From positions 1-55,599 of the forward strand of contig JAJRVS010000126.1 of NCBI GenBank assembly GCA_024277195.1: a stretch of DNA of 55,599 bases, in the 5' to 3' direction. This document shows, piece after piece, positions 1 to 8,650 of this stretch (position 1 is its first letter; every line of letters starts with the position of its first letter). The notes beneath the pieces were generated by a model that worked only from the letters and a program-made list of their open reading frames with translations, searched no databases and was not told where the DNA came from. The DNA is from Verrucomicrobiota bacterium. GTDB taxonomy: Bacteria; Verrucomicrobiota; Verrucomicrobiia; Verrucomicrobiales; DEV007. Made by a program: the position numbers and the translations under genes.

Positions 1-2
1 AG

Positions 3-689
3 CTCACGCAGGAAGAGGAGATTGAGCAGGCCCAACAAGCAAGCTCGGCGATGGATTTACACATGAATCTTGCTCTAGAGCTTTTTGAAGATAGCACGGA
101 GGAGATTTCTTATAATGAAGAAAAAATCGATCCTCAAGCAAATGATGAATTTGCCTGGGAACAGCGTCTGCAGAATTCTGAAAACCGGGTGGATGCTCTG
201 CTTGATTTACTCGATGAAGCTCAAACGCAGGAGGATAGAAAAATTTTATTAAAACACGCTTTTGACGATTTGCGGCAAGAAAAATTACTGCCGGTTGACC
301 ATGAATTTGCACCTCCTGAGGGCGGCGTCAATCGCATGGAGCTCGATGGTGAAATGATTGATCTGGCTAAAAATTTGCAGTGTAAGGTTAGCTCTATCAT
401 GATGTTGATACGAGAGCCAATAGATGAAGCGTTTGATACGGAAGCGCTACTGACACTTTATGTTAAGGTGAATGCGACGATGGATTTGGTCTTGGGCGAA
501 GAACCTTGCTCTGCTCCAGGCCTTATCATTGCTTTGCTCAAAAGAGAAATTGCCCGCTGCCAATCAATTGTTAATTCTTTGCCACAACAGCAACGAGACG
601 GAGATTCGCTTTGTTTGAAAGATGTGTGGGAAATTCGCGATCTGCTGGTGAGATTGAGCGGATATTTACGAGATGGACAGACAAGTTGA
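3..689 (+). CDS. Unrecognised acidic protein, 5' end cut by window
   Basis: The reading frame is open from the first bases of the window, so the true start lies upstream and 228 residues of C-terminal sequence are visible. I do not recognise the family. The visible part is strongly acidic and largely helical in look, without signal peptide or membrane segment. It starts with a Glu/Gln-rich stretch and continues with alternating charged and leucine-rich segments. An internal ATG at 51 could be read as a start, but the open frame before it argues against that. The stop at 687-689 is followed by 500 bases without a clear gene, so this looks like the last gene of its transcription unit. Confidence 0.6.
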   Translation, partial: LTQEEEIEQAQQASSAMDLHMNLALELFEDSTEEISYNEEKIDPQANDEFAWEQRLQNSENRVDALLDLLDEAQTQEDRKILLKHAFDDLRQEKLLPVDHEFAPPEGGVNRMELDGEMIDLAKNLQCKVSSIMMLIREPIDEAFDTEALLTLYVKVNATMDLVLGEEPCSAPGLIIALLKREIARCQSIVNSLPQQQRDGDSLCLKDVWEIRDLLVRLSGYLRDGQTS

Positions 690-788
690 GCAAAACCGTA
701 GCAGAAGCAAATTCTGGGAAAAGAGCATCCTCGTGGCGGGAGCCCCGATCTTCCCCGCCAACGCACCAACGCAAAGTTTTTCCCTGCC

Positions 789-1102
789 AAGTTGAAATAG
801 AAGGGTATAGACAATTGAAGTTGAATGAGGGGTCAAACCCCAAGCAATACGATTCTTGTTAGAATCGAGGTGCTTTTTGCGATAGAATATCGCGCAAGAA
901 ATAAAGTAAGTGGGGTGTGACCCCTTGGACCTAGAAATAAAGTAAGTGGGGTGTGACCCCTTGGAAGTTTAAATAGAAGGGTATCGACAATTGAAGTTGA
1001 ATGGATGGGGTCAAACCCCAAGTAATATAATCCTTGTTAGAATCGAGGTGCTTTTTACGACAGGATATCGCGCAAGAACTAAAATAAGTGGGGCGTGACC
1101 CC
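789..1102. repeat. REP-like repeat block with GGGGTC...CCC hairpins
   Basis: Two near-identical copies of a unit of about 137 bases occur as direct repeats (789-925 and 965-1102). Each holds two short inverted repeats: GGGGTCAAACCCC near its start and GGGGTGTGACCCC (second unit GGGGCGTGACCCC) at its end. A 27-base piece carrying the second hairpin is present once more at 934-960, between the units. The layout resembles REP/BIME elements mobilised by REP-associated tyrosine transposases, but no transposase is in the window. The rest of the 690-1190 gap has a 7-bp stem (734-740 with 754-760) without a T-tract and a CATGC-rich stretch near 1100-1130. I see no gene there. Confidence 0.7.
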
Positions 1103-1190
1103 ATGCACCCCCATGCATGCCATGCAAGTGCTTGAGCCTTCGAGTTAGGTCAAAGAACTGGGGGATCCGCTTGTGAGCAGGCGGGGCAAC

Positions 1191-1607
1191 TTACATTTCG
1201 TCTACGAAGTATTCTTCGCCGCCGAGGATGTCGGGCTCGACGTTCACTCCGGTGGAGCGGATGCCGGCCAGGCGGCGATTGCTGCCGCGACTGCGTGACG
1301 GGCTGTTTACGATGCGCCGGATGTAGTCGACCGCCAGGGGTGCGGTTGAAAGGGCGCCGATGGTTAGCAGAGTGGTGGCCAGACTTTGCCGTGTTTTGCT
1401 TTTCATCTTGTCGGCAAGTAATAGACCCACCGCACAGCCGATGGCTGCAGGGGCTATAGAGATTGCCGTGCCGAGTAATGCGGCATTTGGGGACAAGGGA
1501 TCTTCGGGGCGTATTGGATCTGGCACAGGATCAGCATAGCTCAAAAAAGCCGAAATGCCAAATTTGTAACGCTTTATTGATGAATTGCGTCTATCTTGTC
1601 TAATCAT
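1191..1607 (-). CDS. Small membrane protein of unknown function
   Basis: This frame of up to 138 residues has protein-like composition. A proline-rich N-terminal part is followed by two hydrophobic segments (roughly residues 40-60 and 72-90) separated by a basic DKMKSKTRQ turn, then a basic linker with an RSRGSNRR patch and an acidic C-terminal tail ending EEYFVDEM. The family is not recognised. The start is uncertain. The ATG used here (1607 reading leftwards) overlaps the ATG of the divergent gene at 1606, so the true start may be further in, or the two genes may share a very compact divergent promoter. No ribosome-binding site decides it. Confidence 0.5.
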   Translation of the reverse strand: MIRQDRRNSSIKRYKFGISAFLSYADPVPDPIRPEDPLSPNAALLGTAISIAPAAIGCAVGLLLADKMKSKTRQSLATTLLTIGALSTAPLAVDYIRRIVNSPSRSRGSNRRLAGIRSTGVNVEPDILGGEEYFVDEM

Positions 1608-2220
1608 GGGTAACCAAAGCCAGGCCTTATTTTTGCTGAAAGTCGCAGTGGTGCTCACATTGATTTGGGCTGTGGTCTGGGGGGTGATGAGTGTGTCGGG
1701 GGTATTTCGTGAGACCCCGGAAAAGGTGATCGCTTACATGGAGGGGAATCCGCTGAGTGAAGTTGAGGATGAAAATCAGCGGAGGGAGATCATTTCCGGT
1801 CTGGCGGATCGGCTCAATCGCCTGGACCACATCCAGATCAACGAGTTTCAATCGGATCCGGACAAGGATAGGAGGCGTGATTTTTTCAAAGAAATGAGTG
1901 CGGAGGAGCAGCACTTTTTCATGGAGCGGCGGATTGGCAAAGCCTTCAACCAGATGATGAACGCTTTTAATGAAATGGAACGCAGTGAGCGCAAGCGTCT
2001 GGTGGAGCGCACTTTAAAACGCATGCGAGACAATGATGATGAAAGGTTGGGATTGCAGCGTCTGGAGGAGTCTGATCCGGCGGCTACAGAAAAAATCGTT
2101 AATGAAGGTTTGCGAGCCTATTACCAGGACGCTTCGGCGGAAACCAAATTGGATCTGGCTCCTTTGATGGAGCAAATGCAGCGTAATTTGCAAGCTTTGC
2201 GGTATAAAAACGGAAAATGA
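1606..2220 (+). CDS. Membrane-anchored protein of unknown function
   Basis: A short N-terminus leads into one membrane segment at about residues 8-30. A highly charged, probably all-helical soluble domain rich in Glu, Arg and Met follows, including several EMERSERKR-like clusters. This suggests a single-pass protein with its bulk facing the periplasm or cytoplasm. The family is not recognised. The ATG at 1606 places the hydrophobic segment close to the N-terminus; a TTG at 1585 is possible. The stop overlaps the start of the prepilin-like gene (ATGA at 2217-2220), so the two are translationally linked. Confidence 0.6.
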   Translation: MGNQSQALFLLKVAVVLTLIWAVVWGVMSVSGVFRETPEKVIAYMEGNPLSEVEDENQRREIISGLADRLNRLDHIQINEFQSDPDKDRRRDFFKEMSAEEQHFFMERRIGKAFNQMMNAFNEMERSERKRLVERTLKRMRDNDDERLGLQRLEESDPAATEKIVNEGLRAYYQDASAETKLDLAPLMEQMQRNLQALRYKNGK

Positions 2221-2786
2221 TGATGAGGGCAGCAAGAGATTCGGGACGAATAAAAAAATCTAGCTCGATAATGGGGTTCACCTTGTTGGAAATGTTAACG
2301 GCACTCGCTATTATCACGATATTAGCCGGTTTGGGTATTCCGGGGTATTTGCGGGTCAAACGTCAAGCGCGGGCTCATTTGTGTACAGCCAATTTACGTC
2401 ATTTGGGTATGGGGCTGAATTTGTATTTGAGCGATCACAATTTGATGATGCCCACTTTGGCCCCGGCACGAGATGATAAAAATGATAACAGCCTGCCAAC
2501 GATTGATACAGAATTATTGAAATATGTGGATTCTGATGAGTCCTTTCGATGTCCCAGTGATCATGAGGGGCTTTGGGAAAAAAGTGGCTCTAGCTATTTT
2601 TGGAATAGTTTGGTGAATGGGCAGCCGATGGGCAATATGAATTTCATGGGACTGACAAAAAACCAGGCGGGCATTCCTATGATTTCCGACAAGGAGAATT
2701 TTCACAAGCACATTGGCCATGAAGTGAATATTCTATATGCCGATGGCCATGTGGTGTCGGAGTTGCAATTCTCGGTGCTTCCCTGA
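2217..2786 (+). CDS. Prepilin-like protein with N-methylation motif and H-x9-DG motif
   Basis: The protein resembles type II secretion/type IV pilus pseudopilins. A basic leader of about 19 residues ends in Gly, directly followed by FTLLEMLTALAII, the classic prepilin peptidase site (cleavage before F, Glu at +5) and the hydrophobic spine helix. The C-terminus carries HEVNILYADGHV, the H-x9-DG pattern of the large prepilin-like families that are numerous in Verrucomicrobiota, Planctomycetes and Lentisphaerae. The length (189 residues) fits. The leader could be shorter if translation starts at an internal ATG. The gene overlaps its upstream neighbour by 4 bases and is followed 21 bases later by an ABC transporter operon. 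The role is unknown beyond assembly into, or export by, a pseudopilus-type system. Confidence 0.8.
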   Translation: MMMRAARDSGRIKKSSSIMGFTLLEMLTALAIITILAGLGIPGYLRVKRQARAHLCTANLRHLGMGLNLYLSDHNLMMPTLAPARDDKNDNSLPTIDTELLKYVDSDESFRCPSDHEGLWEKSGSSYFWNSLVNGQPMGNMNFMGLTKNQAGIPMISDKENFHKHIGHEVNILYADGHVVSELQFSVLP

Positions 2787-2807
2787 GTTTATCTTTTATC
2801 AGGATAA

Positions 2808-3719
2808 ATGCTGAAGGTATCACATCTGAATAAACGTTTTGGACGCAGGGATCAACCTGCGGCTTTGAACGATCTGAGTTTCACTGTGGAGAAAGGTGAG
2901 ATCTTCGGCTTGCTCGGTCACAATGGAGCGGGCAAGAGCACTGCTTTGGGAATCATGCTGGGTATGGTGTATCCGGATTCAGGTGAGGTTAGCATAGGTG
3001 GGGTATCGGTGCAGAGCCGGCGTGAGCTGGCGATGAGTAAGACGGGAGCGATATTCGAGTCGCCGAATTTTTACGATTACCTCAGTGGGTGGAGGAACTT
3101 GCAAGTATTGACTGCTTTTTCCGGGGGGGTGACTAAAAAAGAAATGGAAGAAATGGTCGAGTGGGTGGGGCTGAAAGAACGGATCCTAGATAAAGTGCGC
3201 ACTTACAGTCATGGTATGAGGCAGCGACTTGCTTTGGCCCAGGCGCTGCTGCCTCGGCCGGAGATGTTATTGCTCGATGAACCAACGGACGGCTTGGATC
3301 CCGACGGCATTGTGGAGTTTCGCAAACAGTTGTTCTCCTTGCGCGATGATTTTGGGGTAACTATTTTATTGAACTCTCATTTGCTTTCGGAGGTGGAGAA
3401 AACCTGCGACCGCATTGTGATCCTGCGTAAGGGGTGTAAAGTTTACGAGGGCAGCTGCCGGGGATTGGAGCAGGAGACCTTGAATTATCGGATCGAAGTG
3501 GATCAATGGAAACCGTTGCAGCGAGTGGCGGGGCAGTTCGGTGGTCAGGTTCAAGCGGATGAAGGTTTGCTGCAGTGGCCACGCGGAAAGGATATCGCGC
3601 TCTTGGTGAGTGCCTTGGTTGAGGAGGGGGTGAAGGTGCGCCAGGTGACTTATTTACAGCCTTCCCTGGAGGACCTTTATATGAAGGTAAGGCAAAAACA
3701 GGGGGAGGAATCAGGATGA
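2808..3719 (+). CDS. ABC transporter ATP-binding protein
   Basis: This is a cytoplasmic ATPase subunit of an ABC-2 type transporter. The Walker A motif GHNGAGKST lies near residues 38-46, the signature reads YSHGMRQRLALAQAL, and Walker B with the D-loop reads MLLLDEPTDGLDPDG. An H-loop histidine lies in LLNSHLLSEVE. The C-terminal ~80 residues form the extra domain usual in exporters of this type (BcrA/NatA/CcmA-like). The stop overlaps the start of the permease gene by 4 bases, so the two form one transporter. The substrate cannot be read from sequence. The next gene is panC, which is probably unrelated in function. Confidence 0.93.
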   Translation: MLKVSHLNKRFGRRDQPAALNDLSFTVEKGEIFGLLGHNGAGKSTALGIMLGMVYPDSGEVSIGGVSVQSRRELAMSKTGAIFESPNFYDYLSGWRNLQVLTAFSGGVTKKEMEEMVEWVGLKERILDKVRTYSHGMRQRLALAQALLPRPEMLLLDEPTDGLDPDGIVEFRKQLFSLRDDFGVTILLNSHLLSEVEKTCDRIVILRKGCKVYEGSCRGLEQETLNYRIEVDQWKPLQRVAGQFGGQVQADEGLLQWPRGKDIALLVSALVEEGVKVRQVTYLQPSLEDLYMKVRQKQGEESG

Positions 3720-4573
3720 TGGAATTCTTTCGTTTGTTGAAGTGGGAACTTTTCCGAATGTATGCCCGTCCTCGGACTTACATTGGTTTTGCGGTGTTCC
3801 TCCTGGTGGAAGGTTTGGTATTATTTTTGTTATCACGGCCGAGCATTCAGAGGGGCTTGCAAAATTGGATTGAAAATGTTGCAGGAGGCTTTGATCATTT
3901 TTTCTCGGGCCTGACTCTGGCTTTCATTTTAGTGGGGGGAACGGTGTTCCTTTTGGGGGCGCCTTTTTTGTCGTTGGTGTCGGGCGATATTGTGGCCAAA
4001 GAAAGTGAGGACGGTAATTTGCGCTTGTTACTGGCGCGTCCGGTGTCTCGTTTGCGCTTGCTGATGGTCAAGTATGTGGCCTGCCAGATCTATGCCTTGA
4101 GTTTGTTCCTTTTTATATCGAGCAGTGCTTTGGTGGTGGGCATCATTGAGCGAGGCTGGGGCGGGGGCTATGTGGTGATGACTCCGGAAATGCCGCACGC
4201 TTCGGTTTTTGAATGGGGTGAGGGTTTGGAGAGGTTTTATTTGATGCCGTTGTTTTTGGTTGTTTCTTATCTGCCCTTGACCAGTTTTGCTTTTATGTTG
4301 TCCTGCATGCGGATCAAACCGGCGGCGGCGACGATCACCACTCTGGCGGTGGTGATGGCGGATTTTGTTTTGGCAAATTTCCCTCTGTTTCCTTTGTTTA
4401 AAGAATACCGCGATTGGTTTGTGACCCCACGTATGCAGATGTGGGTGTATTCCCAGTATCAGGATATCCCCTGGCCAAAGGTGGTAGAGAATTGGGCGTG
4501 GTTGGTTGGCATCGGCTTGACGGGCTTTGTTCTCGGGTGGATGAGTTTCGAAAGAAGAGATATCAAGTCGTGA
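3716..4573 (+). CDS. ABC-2 type transporter permease
   Basis: This integral membrane partner of the preceding ATPase has about six hydrophobic segments: near residues 20-38, 65-90, 120-150, a pair around 180-215, and 255-275. Between segments 2 and 3 it has the SGDIVAKESEDGNLRLLLARPVSRLRLL-type cytoplasmic helix (residues about 88-115), which is the coupling region of ABC-2 permeases such as NatB/GldF. Two consecutive ATGs (3716, 3719) can start it. The stop (TGA 4571-4573) overlaps the GTG start of panC. Length 285 residues. The substrate is unknown. Confidence 0.9.
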   Translation: MMEFFRLLKWELFRMYARPRTYIGFAVFLLVEGLVLFLLSRPSIQRGLQNWIENVAGGFDHFFSGLTLAFILVGGTVFLLGAPFLSLVSGDIVAKESEDGNLRLLLARPVSRLRLLMVKYVACQIYALSLFLFISSSALVVGIIERGWGGGYVVMTPEMPHASVFEWGEGLERFYLMPLFLVVSYLPLTSFAFMLSCMRIKPAAATITTLAVVMADFVLANFPLFPLFKEYRDWFVTPRMQMWVYSQYQDIPWPKVVENWAWLVGIGLTGFVLGWMSFERRDIKS

Positions 4574-5430
4574 TAGAGTTACAAAAAACCGAACAAGTAC
4601 AGGATTGGCTTCAGCAAGAAAGAAGGGCTGGGATTGAGAGAGTGCTGGTGCCAACGATGGGGGGATTGCATGAGGGGCATTTGAGTCTCATTGATATAGC
4701 CCGGCAGCGGGCGGGGGAGAGCGGGAGGGTGGTGGTCAGTTTGTTTGTGAACCCGACTCAGTTTGGCCCTGATGAAGATTTGCAGGCCTACCCAAAAACG
4801 ATGCAGCGGGATCGGGAGCTGTGCAAAGAGCGTGGGGTGGATTTGTTGTTCGCTCCGGCAGTGAATGAGATGTATGCGGAGGATGCCTCGGTGAAGGTGG
4901 CGGAAGAGATTTTGTCTACGGGTTTGTGTGGTCAAAGTCGCCCGGTTCACTTTGGCGGGGTTTGCACGATTGTTACTAAGTTGTTTAATTTGTTCCAGCC
5001 GAATGTAGCGGTTTTTGGAGAAAAAGACTTCCAACAACTGGCGATTATTCGTCGTCTGGTGCGTGATTTGAATTATCCAATAGACATCATGGGAGGCGCT
5101 ATTGTCAGGGAGGCTGACGGGGTAGCGATGAGCACACGGAATAAAAACCTAAGTCCGTCTGCTCGCCAACAGGCGGTGGTTCTGAGTAAGGCTTTGCTCG
5201 CTGCCAAGGGGTATTTGGATGAGGGAGGACGCTGTTTGAGCTAGATCCGAGCATTGATGGAGACTGTTATTTCTGGTTTTTCTCTAGCGCGATTGGATTA
5301 TTTGGAAATGGTCGATCCGGGAACCCTGCAACCTTTGGATACAGCTGGCGAAAGGCTGTTGGTCGCCTTAGCGGTGTATTTTGATAATACGCGATTGATT
5401 GACAATCTTCACTGGAGGGAAGAGGGGTGA
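4570..5430 (+). pseudogene. panC: panC, pantothenate synthetase, interrupted by an in-frame TAG
   Basis: PanC joins pantoate and beta-alanine with ATP to make pantothenate (CoA pathway, cytoplasm). GTG at 4570 overlaps the permease stop and places the ATP-binding PTMGGLHEGHLSL motif at residues 28-40. VSLFVNPTQFG, FGEKDFQQL and READGVAMSTRNKNLS follow, all diagnostic. Codon 225 is TAG (5242-5244). The same frame then continues for 61 codons with clear PanC C-terminal sequence (YLEMVDPGTLQPL, LLVALAV, TRLIDN) to TGA at 5428-5430. Read through, the product would be 286 residues, the normal family length. The truncated 224-residue product would keep the nucleotide-binding motifs but lose the C-terminal domain. 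Options are a recent nonsense mutation, a base-call error or suppression; the sequence alone cannot decide. Confidence 0.9.
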
Positions 5431-5464
5431 TGGCTTTGAAACAACAGCGCAGAGGAAAAAAGGG

Positions 5465-7054
5465 ATGAAAAATTATGATTTTATTGTCGTGGGAAGCGGC
5501 ATTGCTGGTTTGAGTTTTGCCCTGCGCGCTGCGCAGAAAGGTCGCGTTGCAATCGTGACAAAGAAGGATCGTGGGGACAGCAATACCGCAAAAGCCCAGG
5601 GGGGAATTGCTTGCGTTGAGAGTGCTGAGGATTCCTTTGACTTGCATGTGAAGGATACACTGATCGCGGGAGCTGGTTTGTGTAACGAAGAGGTGGTGCG
5701 CACCATCGTTAGTGAAGCGCCACAGGCGATTGCCGATTTGGTGGACTTGGGGGTTTGTTTTGATCGTGATTCGGCTAGCGGGGATTTTTCACTGGGTATG
5801 GAGGGAGGCCATTCACAGCGCCGTATTTTGCATTCCAAAGATACCACGGGTTTGGAGATCGAAACCCAATTACTGGAAGCGGTTGCGGCTAACGAAAATA
5901 TCGAAGTTCTGGAACATCATTTTGCCATCGACCTGATCACGACCCGGCGCTTGGGTTTTGCCTCGCCGCCGCGCTGTTTGGGGCTGTATGTTTTGGATGA
6001 GGAAAAAAACACCGTGGTGACGCTACGCTCAGATCGCATTGTGATGTGCACGGGCGGCTGTGGGCGTGTTTATCTTTACACCACTAATCCCAAAGTGGCG
6101 ACCGGCGATGGAGTGGCGATGGCTTGGCGGGCCGGGGCAAAAATCGCTAACATGGAATTTATCCAGTTTCATCCGACTTGTTTGTATCACCCCGAGGTGA
6201 AATCTTTTTTGATATCCGAAGCGGTGCGCGGTGAGGGTGGGGTGTTAGTGGGTCAGGATGGCAAAGAGTTCATGCATCGTTACGATGAACGTAAGTCACT
6301 AGCTCCAAGGGATATCGTGGCGCGGGCGATTGACCGCGAGATCAAGGTGACCGGAGCGGCTTGTGTGTTTTTGGATATCACGCACAAAAAAAAGGGTTTT
6401 GTGAAAGATCGTTTTCCTCACATTTACAACACCTGTCTCGCACTGGGTATTGACGCCGAAAAGGATCCGATCCCGGTGGTGCCGGCGGCTCATTATCAAT
6501 GTGGAGGGGTGCAAGTGGACGTGAACGGAGCCTCAAGTCTGTCTGGGTTGTGGGCGGTGGGTGAAGTAGCCTGCACCGGTCTGCACGGAGCTAATCGTCT
6601 GGCCAGTAACTCTTTGTTAGAGGGGGCGGCGGTGGCGCAACGAGCAGTGGGCAATGTGTTGGAGAAGCTTCCGGTGGGTCAAACCGAGACTTTTGACCTG
6701 CCCGAGTGGACGCTGGGCAATGTGACGGACGTGGACGAGTTGGTGGTGATTTATCACAACTGGGACGAAATCAGGCGCTTGATGTGGGATTATGTCAGCA
6801 TCGTGCGTACCGGCAAGCGTTTGCAGCGGGCGGCGACACGCCTGCAGAACTTGAGCCGGGAGGTTCAGGAGTTCTACTGGAATTTCAAAGTGACCTCCGA
6901 ATTGTTGGAGCTGCGTAATTTGGTGCAAGTGGCGACTTTGATTGTGGATAATGCCGCACAACGCACGGAAAGCCGGGGTTTGCACTACACGCTGGACTAT
7001 CCGGAAAGGGATGACAAAAACTGGCGCAGGGATACCGTTTTCGGTCGCGTTTGA
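5465..7054 (+). CDS. nadB: L-aspartate oxidase NadB
   Basis: This FAD enzyme oxidises L-aspartate to iminoaspartate, the first step of de novo NAD synthesis. The N-terminus starts with the dinucleotide fold YDFIVVGSGIAGLSFAL. The flavin-contact SNTAKAQGGIA, the HSQRRILHSKDTTG substrate region, EFIQFHPT, and GEVACTGLHGANRLASNSLLE near the second FAD site are all present. It ends with the helical domain typical of the succinate dehydrogenase/fumarate reductase flavoprotein family. Length 529 residues from ATG 5465, the usual size. That ATG is chosen because the FAD motif then sits at residues 4-20; the frame is open further upstream but not family-like. The enzyme partner nadA is not in the window. 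Confidence 0.96.
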   Translation: MKNYDFIVVGSGIAGLSFALRAAQKGRVAIVTKKDRGDSNTAKAQGGIACVESAEDSFDLHVKDTLIAGAGLCNEEVVRTIVSEAPQAIADLVDLGVCFDRDSASGDFSLGMEGGHSQRRILHSKDTTGLEIETQLLEAVAANENIEVLEHHFAIDLITTRRLGFASPPRCLGLYVLDEEKNTVVTLRSDRIVMCTGGCGRVYLYTTNPKVATGDGVAMAWRAGAKIANMEFIQFHPTCLYHPEVKSFLISEAVRGEGGVLVGQDGKEFMHRYDERKSLAPRDIVARAIDREIKVTGAACVFLDITHKKKGFVKDRFPHIYNTCLALGIDAEKDPIPVVPAAHYQCGGVQVDVNGASSLSGLWAVGEVACTGLHGANRLASNSLLEGAAVAQRAVGNVLEKLPVGQTETFDLPEWTLGNVTDVDELVVIYHNWDEIRRLMWDYVSIVRTGKRLQRAATRLQNLSREVQEFYWNFKVTSELLELRNLVQVATLIVDNAAQRTESRGLHYTLDYPERDDKNWRRDTVFGRV

Positions 7055-7123
7055 ATCAATTTGGATCTATATTCGAGGTTCGTTTGCGAAATTTCAGGGG
7101 AAATTTCACTGCTAATTAGGAGA

Positions 7124-8128
7124 ATGACCGTCCGGAATACAATGTCTGAATGTCTGCGAGCTGCCGTATTGACGATGGTGTCGTTGGCGTTGGTTGCGCT
7201 AGTCGGGCAGGGATTTTGCCAGAATATATCTTCAGGGGTGCGACCGGTCAGCTCGTCCAAATACAGCGTTCCCCGCTCAACGTCGATTAAAGGTGGCGCT
7301 TCCGCTGTATTGCCAGCCAATCGTTCGGCCAGACTGCGGCAGGGATTGCCGGGCACCTTGCCTCATCCGACTAATGCATACGCGGTTTCGACTTTGCCAC
7401 GGGTTTTTGCTCCCACCCGGCCGCGCACGACTTACACTCGTTACCCCTGGAAACGTCAGATTGTGACCACGGTGTTCTGGATCGGTGAGGAGCCGACGGC
7501 AAAAAATCCGACGCCCAACCACATGAGCGCCTGGGATCGGAATTGGGCTAAGAACTTCGGGGGATTTGATGATCCCAATCCTGGAGCGAGAGCCTGGGAT
7601 TTTCGGCCAAAAGCTTTTGTGCCGGGTTTGAACCCTTTTTATATTGCGTTGCCTTATACCGATATTCGCTCAGGGGCGACCGGAACCAAAGCGGAAGCGC
7701 CACATGTGATTCCTTGGTTCAAAAAGAAATACCAGCAAGCAGGGCACACTGTTTTGAAAGGTCGTTGGTTAGCCATTCAAAAAGGAGGGAGGGTTTGTTT
7801 TGCGCAATGGGAGGATGTAGGCCCTTTTGTGACCAATGATTATTCTTATGTGTTTGGTAATTCACGCCCAAAAGCGACAGGCAATGGGGGAGCGGGTTTG
7901 GATGTATCGCCCGCAGTGAGGGATTTTTTGATGTTGCGCAGTGGTGAGCGTTGCGACTGGCGTTTTGTTGATGTGAACGAGGTTCCGCAGGGGCCGTGGC
8001 GTAAGTATGGCCAAAATAATGACTTCACTCATCTGGAAGGGAAGTTGAAACCCCAGGAAGATGAGCGACTGGCCAAGTTGCGTGAAATGCGGGATGCTTA
8101 CATTCGCAATATGCCGCTGCCGCATTAG
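7124..8128 (+). CDS. Secreted protein of unknown function, possible double-psi barrel fold
   Basis: The N-terminus carries a signal peptide whose hydrophobic core lies around residues 12-30 and ends near GQGFCQN, so the protein is exported; a Cys there could make it a lipoprotein but no clear lipobox is seen. About 80 Ser/Pro/Arg-rich linker residues follow, then a compact domain with conserved-looking Trp, Gly and Cys. It includes KGRWLAIQKGGRVCFAQWED, VGPFVTNDYSYVFG and GAGLDVSPAVRDFL. This VGPF...GLDVSPA pattern recalls RlpA/DPBB-type barrels, a tentative idea only. An AGGAG lies just before ATG 7124; ATG 7142 is an alternative. It follows nadB by 69 bases. Confidence 0.65.
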   Translation: MTVRNTMSECLRAAVLTMVSLALVALVGQGFCQNISSGVRPVSSSKYSVPRSTSIKGGASAVLPANRSARLRQGLPGTLPHPTNAYAVSTLPRVFAPTRPRTTYTRYPWKRQIVTTVFWIGEEPTAKNPTPNHMSAWDRNWAKNFGGFDDPNPGARAWDFRPKAFVPGLNPFYIALPYTDIRSGATGTKAEAPHVIPWFKKKYQQAGHTVLKGRWLAIQKGGRVCFAQWEDVGPFVTNDYSYVFGNSRPKATGNGGAGLDVSPAVRDFLMLRSGERCDWRFVDVNEVPQGPWRKYGQNNDFTHLEGKLKPQEDERLAKLREMRDAYIRNMPLPH

Positions 8129-8155
8129 TCTTGATATTAACGTAAAATAGAAAAA

Positions 8156-8314
8156 ATGAATAAAGTATTACTCATCGTGCTCGCTATATTTCTCCCGCCG
8201 GTAGCCGTTTTGTTGAAAAACGGGGTGGGTAAGGATTTGATCATCAATATTGTGTTGTGCCTGGTGTTTTTCTTTCCTGGCATGATCCACGCATTGTGGT
8301 TGGTGACCAAATAG
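8156..8314 (+). CDS. YqaE/Pmp3 family proteolipid
   Basis: This 52-residue, very hydrophobic peptide has two membrane segments. The first contains LAIFLPPVAVLLKNG, followed by the short GVGKD turn, and the second is LCLVFFFPGMIHALWLV. The LPP...V turn G...N...PG.IHA pattern is the hallmark of the Pmp3/YqaE family, small inner-membrane peptides linked to stress and membrane-potential control in bacteria, yeast and plants. An A-rich stretch rather than a strong ribosome site precedes the ATG. It sits between a secreted protein and another small membrane protein, and may be cotranscribed with the latter (30-base gap). Confidence 0.9.
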   Translation: MNKVLLIVLAIFLPPVAVLLKNGVGKDLIINIVLCLVFFFPGMIHALWLVTK

Positions 8315-8344
8315 AGGGGCGGGGATTTTCGGTAAGAGTGACTT

Positions 8345-8632
8345 ATGAGCGATTGGTATTTCAGCTATCATATTATCGCGAGCATTCTCATATTGTGGCA
8401 TGTGAGGCATGATTGCCGGGTATTAGGTGAGAACTGGAGTAAATATTTGATTTTGGTTCTTTTGTTCACTTGGCTATTTTATTTGCTGTGGATTTTGTCG
8501 TGGCCGGGCAGTTTGAGGCTTTGGTTCCAGGGCAAACGCGTTTCCGATTTGCCTCAGGCGCGGGCTCTGCGGCATCAGCAAGAGCGGAGGGTTGCTATAA
8601 CGGGAGATATTTCCATCAAAAAAACCGGATGA
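8345..8632 (+). CDS. Small membrane protein of unknown function
   Basis: 95 residues. It has a hydrophobic segment at about residues 5-20 with HIIASILILWH, a His/Arg/Cys turn, and a second, Trp-rich segment at about 32-54 (LILVLLFTWLFYLLWILSW). The C-terminus is basic and ends KKTG. I do not recognise the family. It lies 30 bases after the YqaE-like gene and shares its strand, so the two could form a small unit. A likely promoter for the next operon begins 18 bases after its stop. Confidence 0.55.
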   Translation: MSDWYFSYHIIASILILWHVRHDCRVLGENWSKYLILVLLFTWLFYLLWILSWPGSLRLWFQGKRVSDLPQARALRHQQERRVAITGDISIKKTG

Positions 8633-8650
8633 TCCCGCAGTGATCGAGTT

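Noticed and set aside
833-1021. 62-residue open frame on the - strand across the REP-like block
   Set aside because: Its repeated RGHTPLTLFL phrase is just the translated DNA repeat.
789-1102. CRISPR or tandem-gene remnant
   Set aside because: Only two long units plus one partial, with internal palindromes; fits REP-type repeats better.
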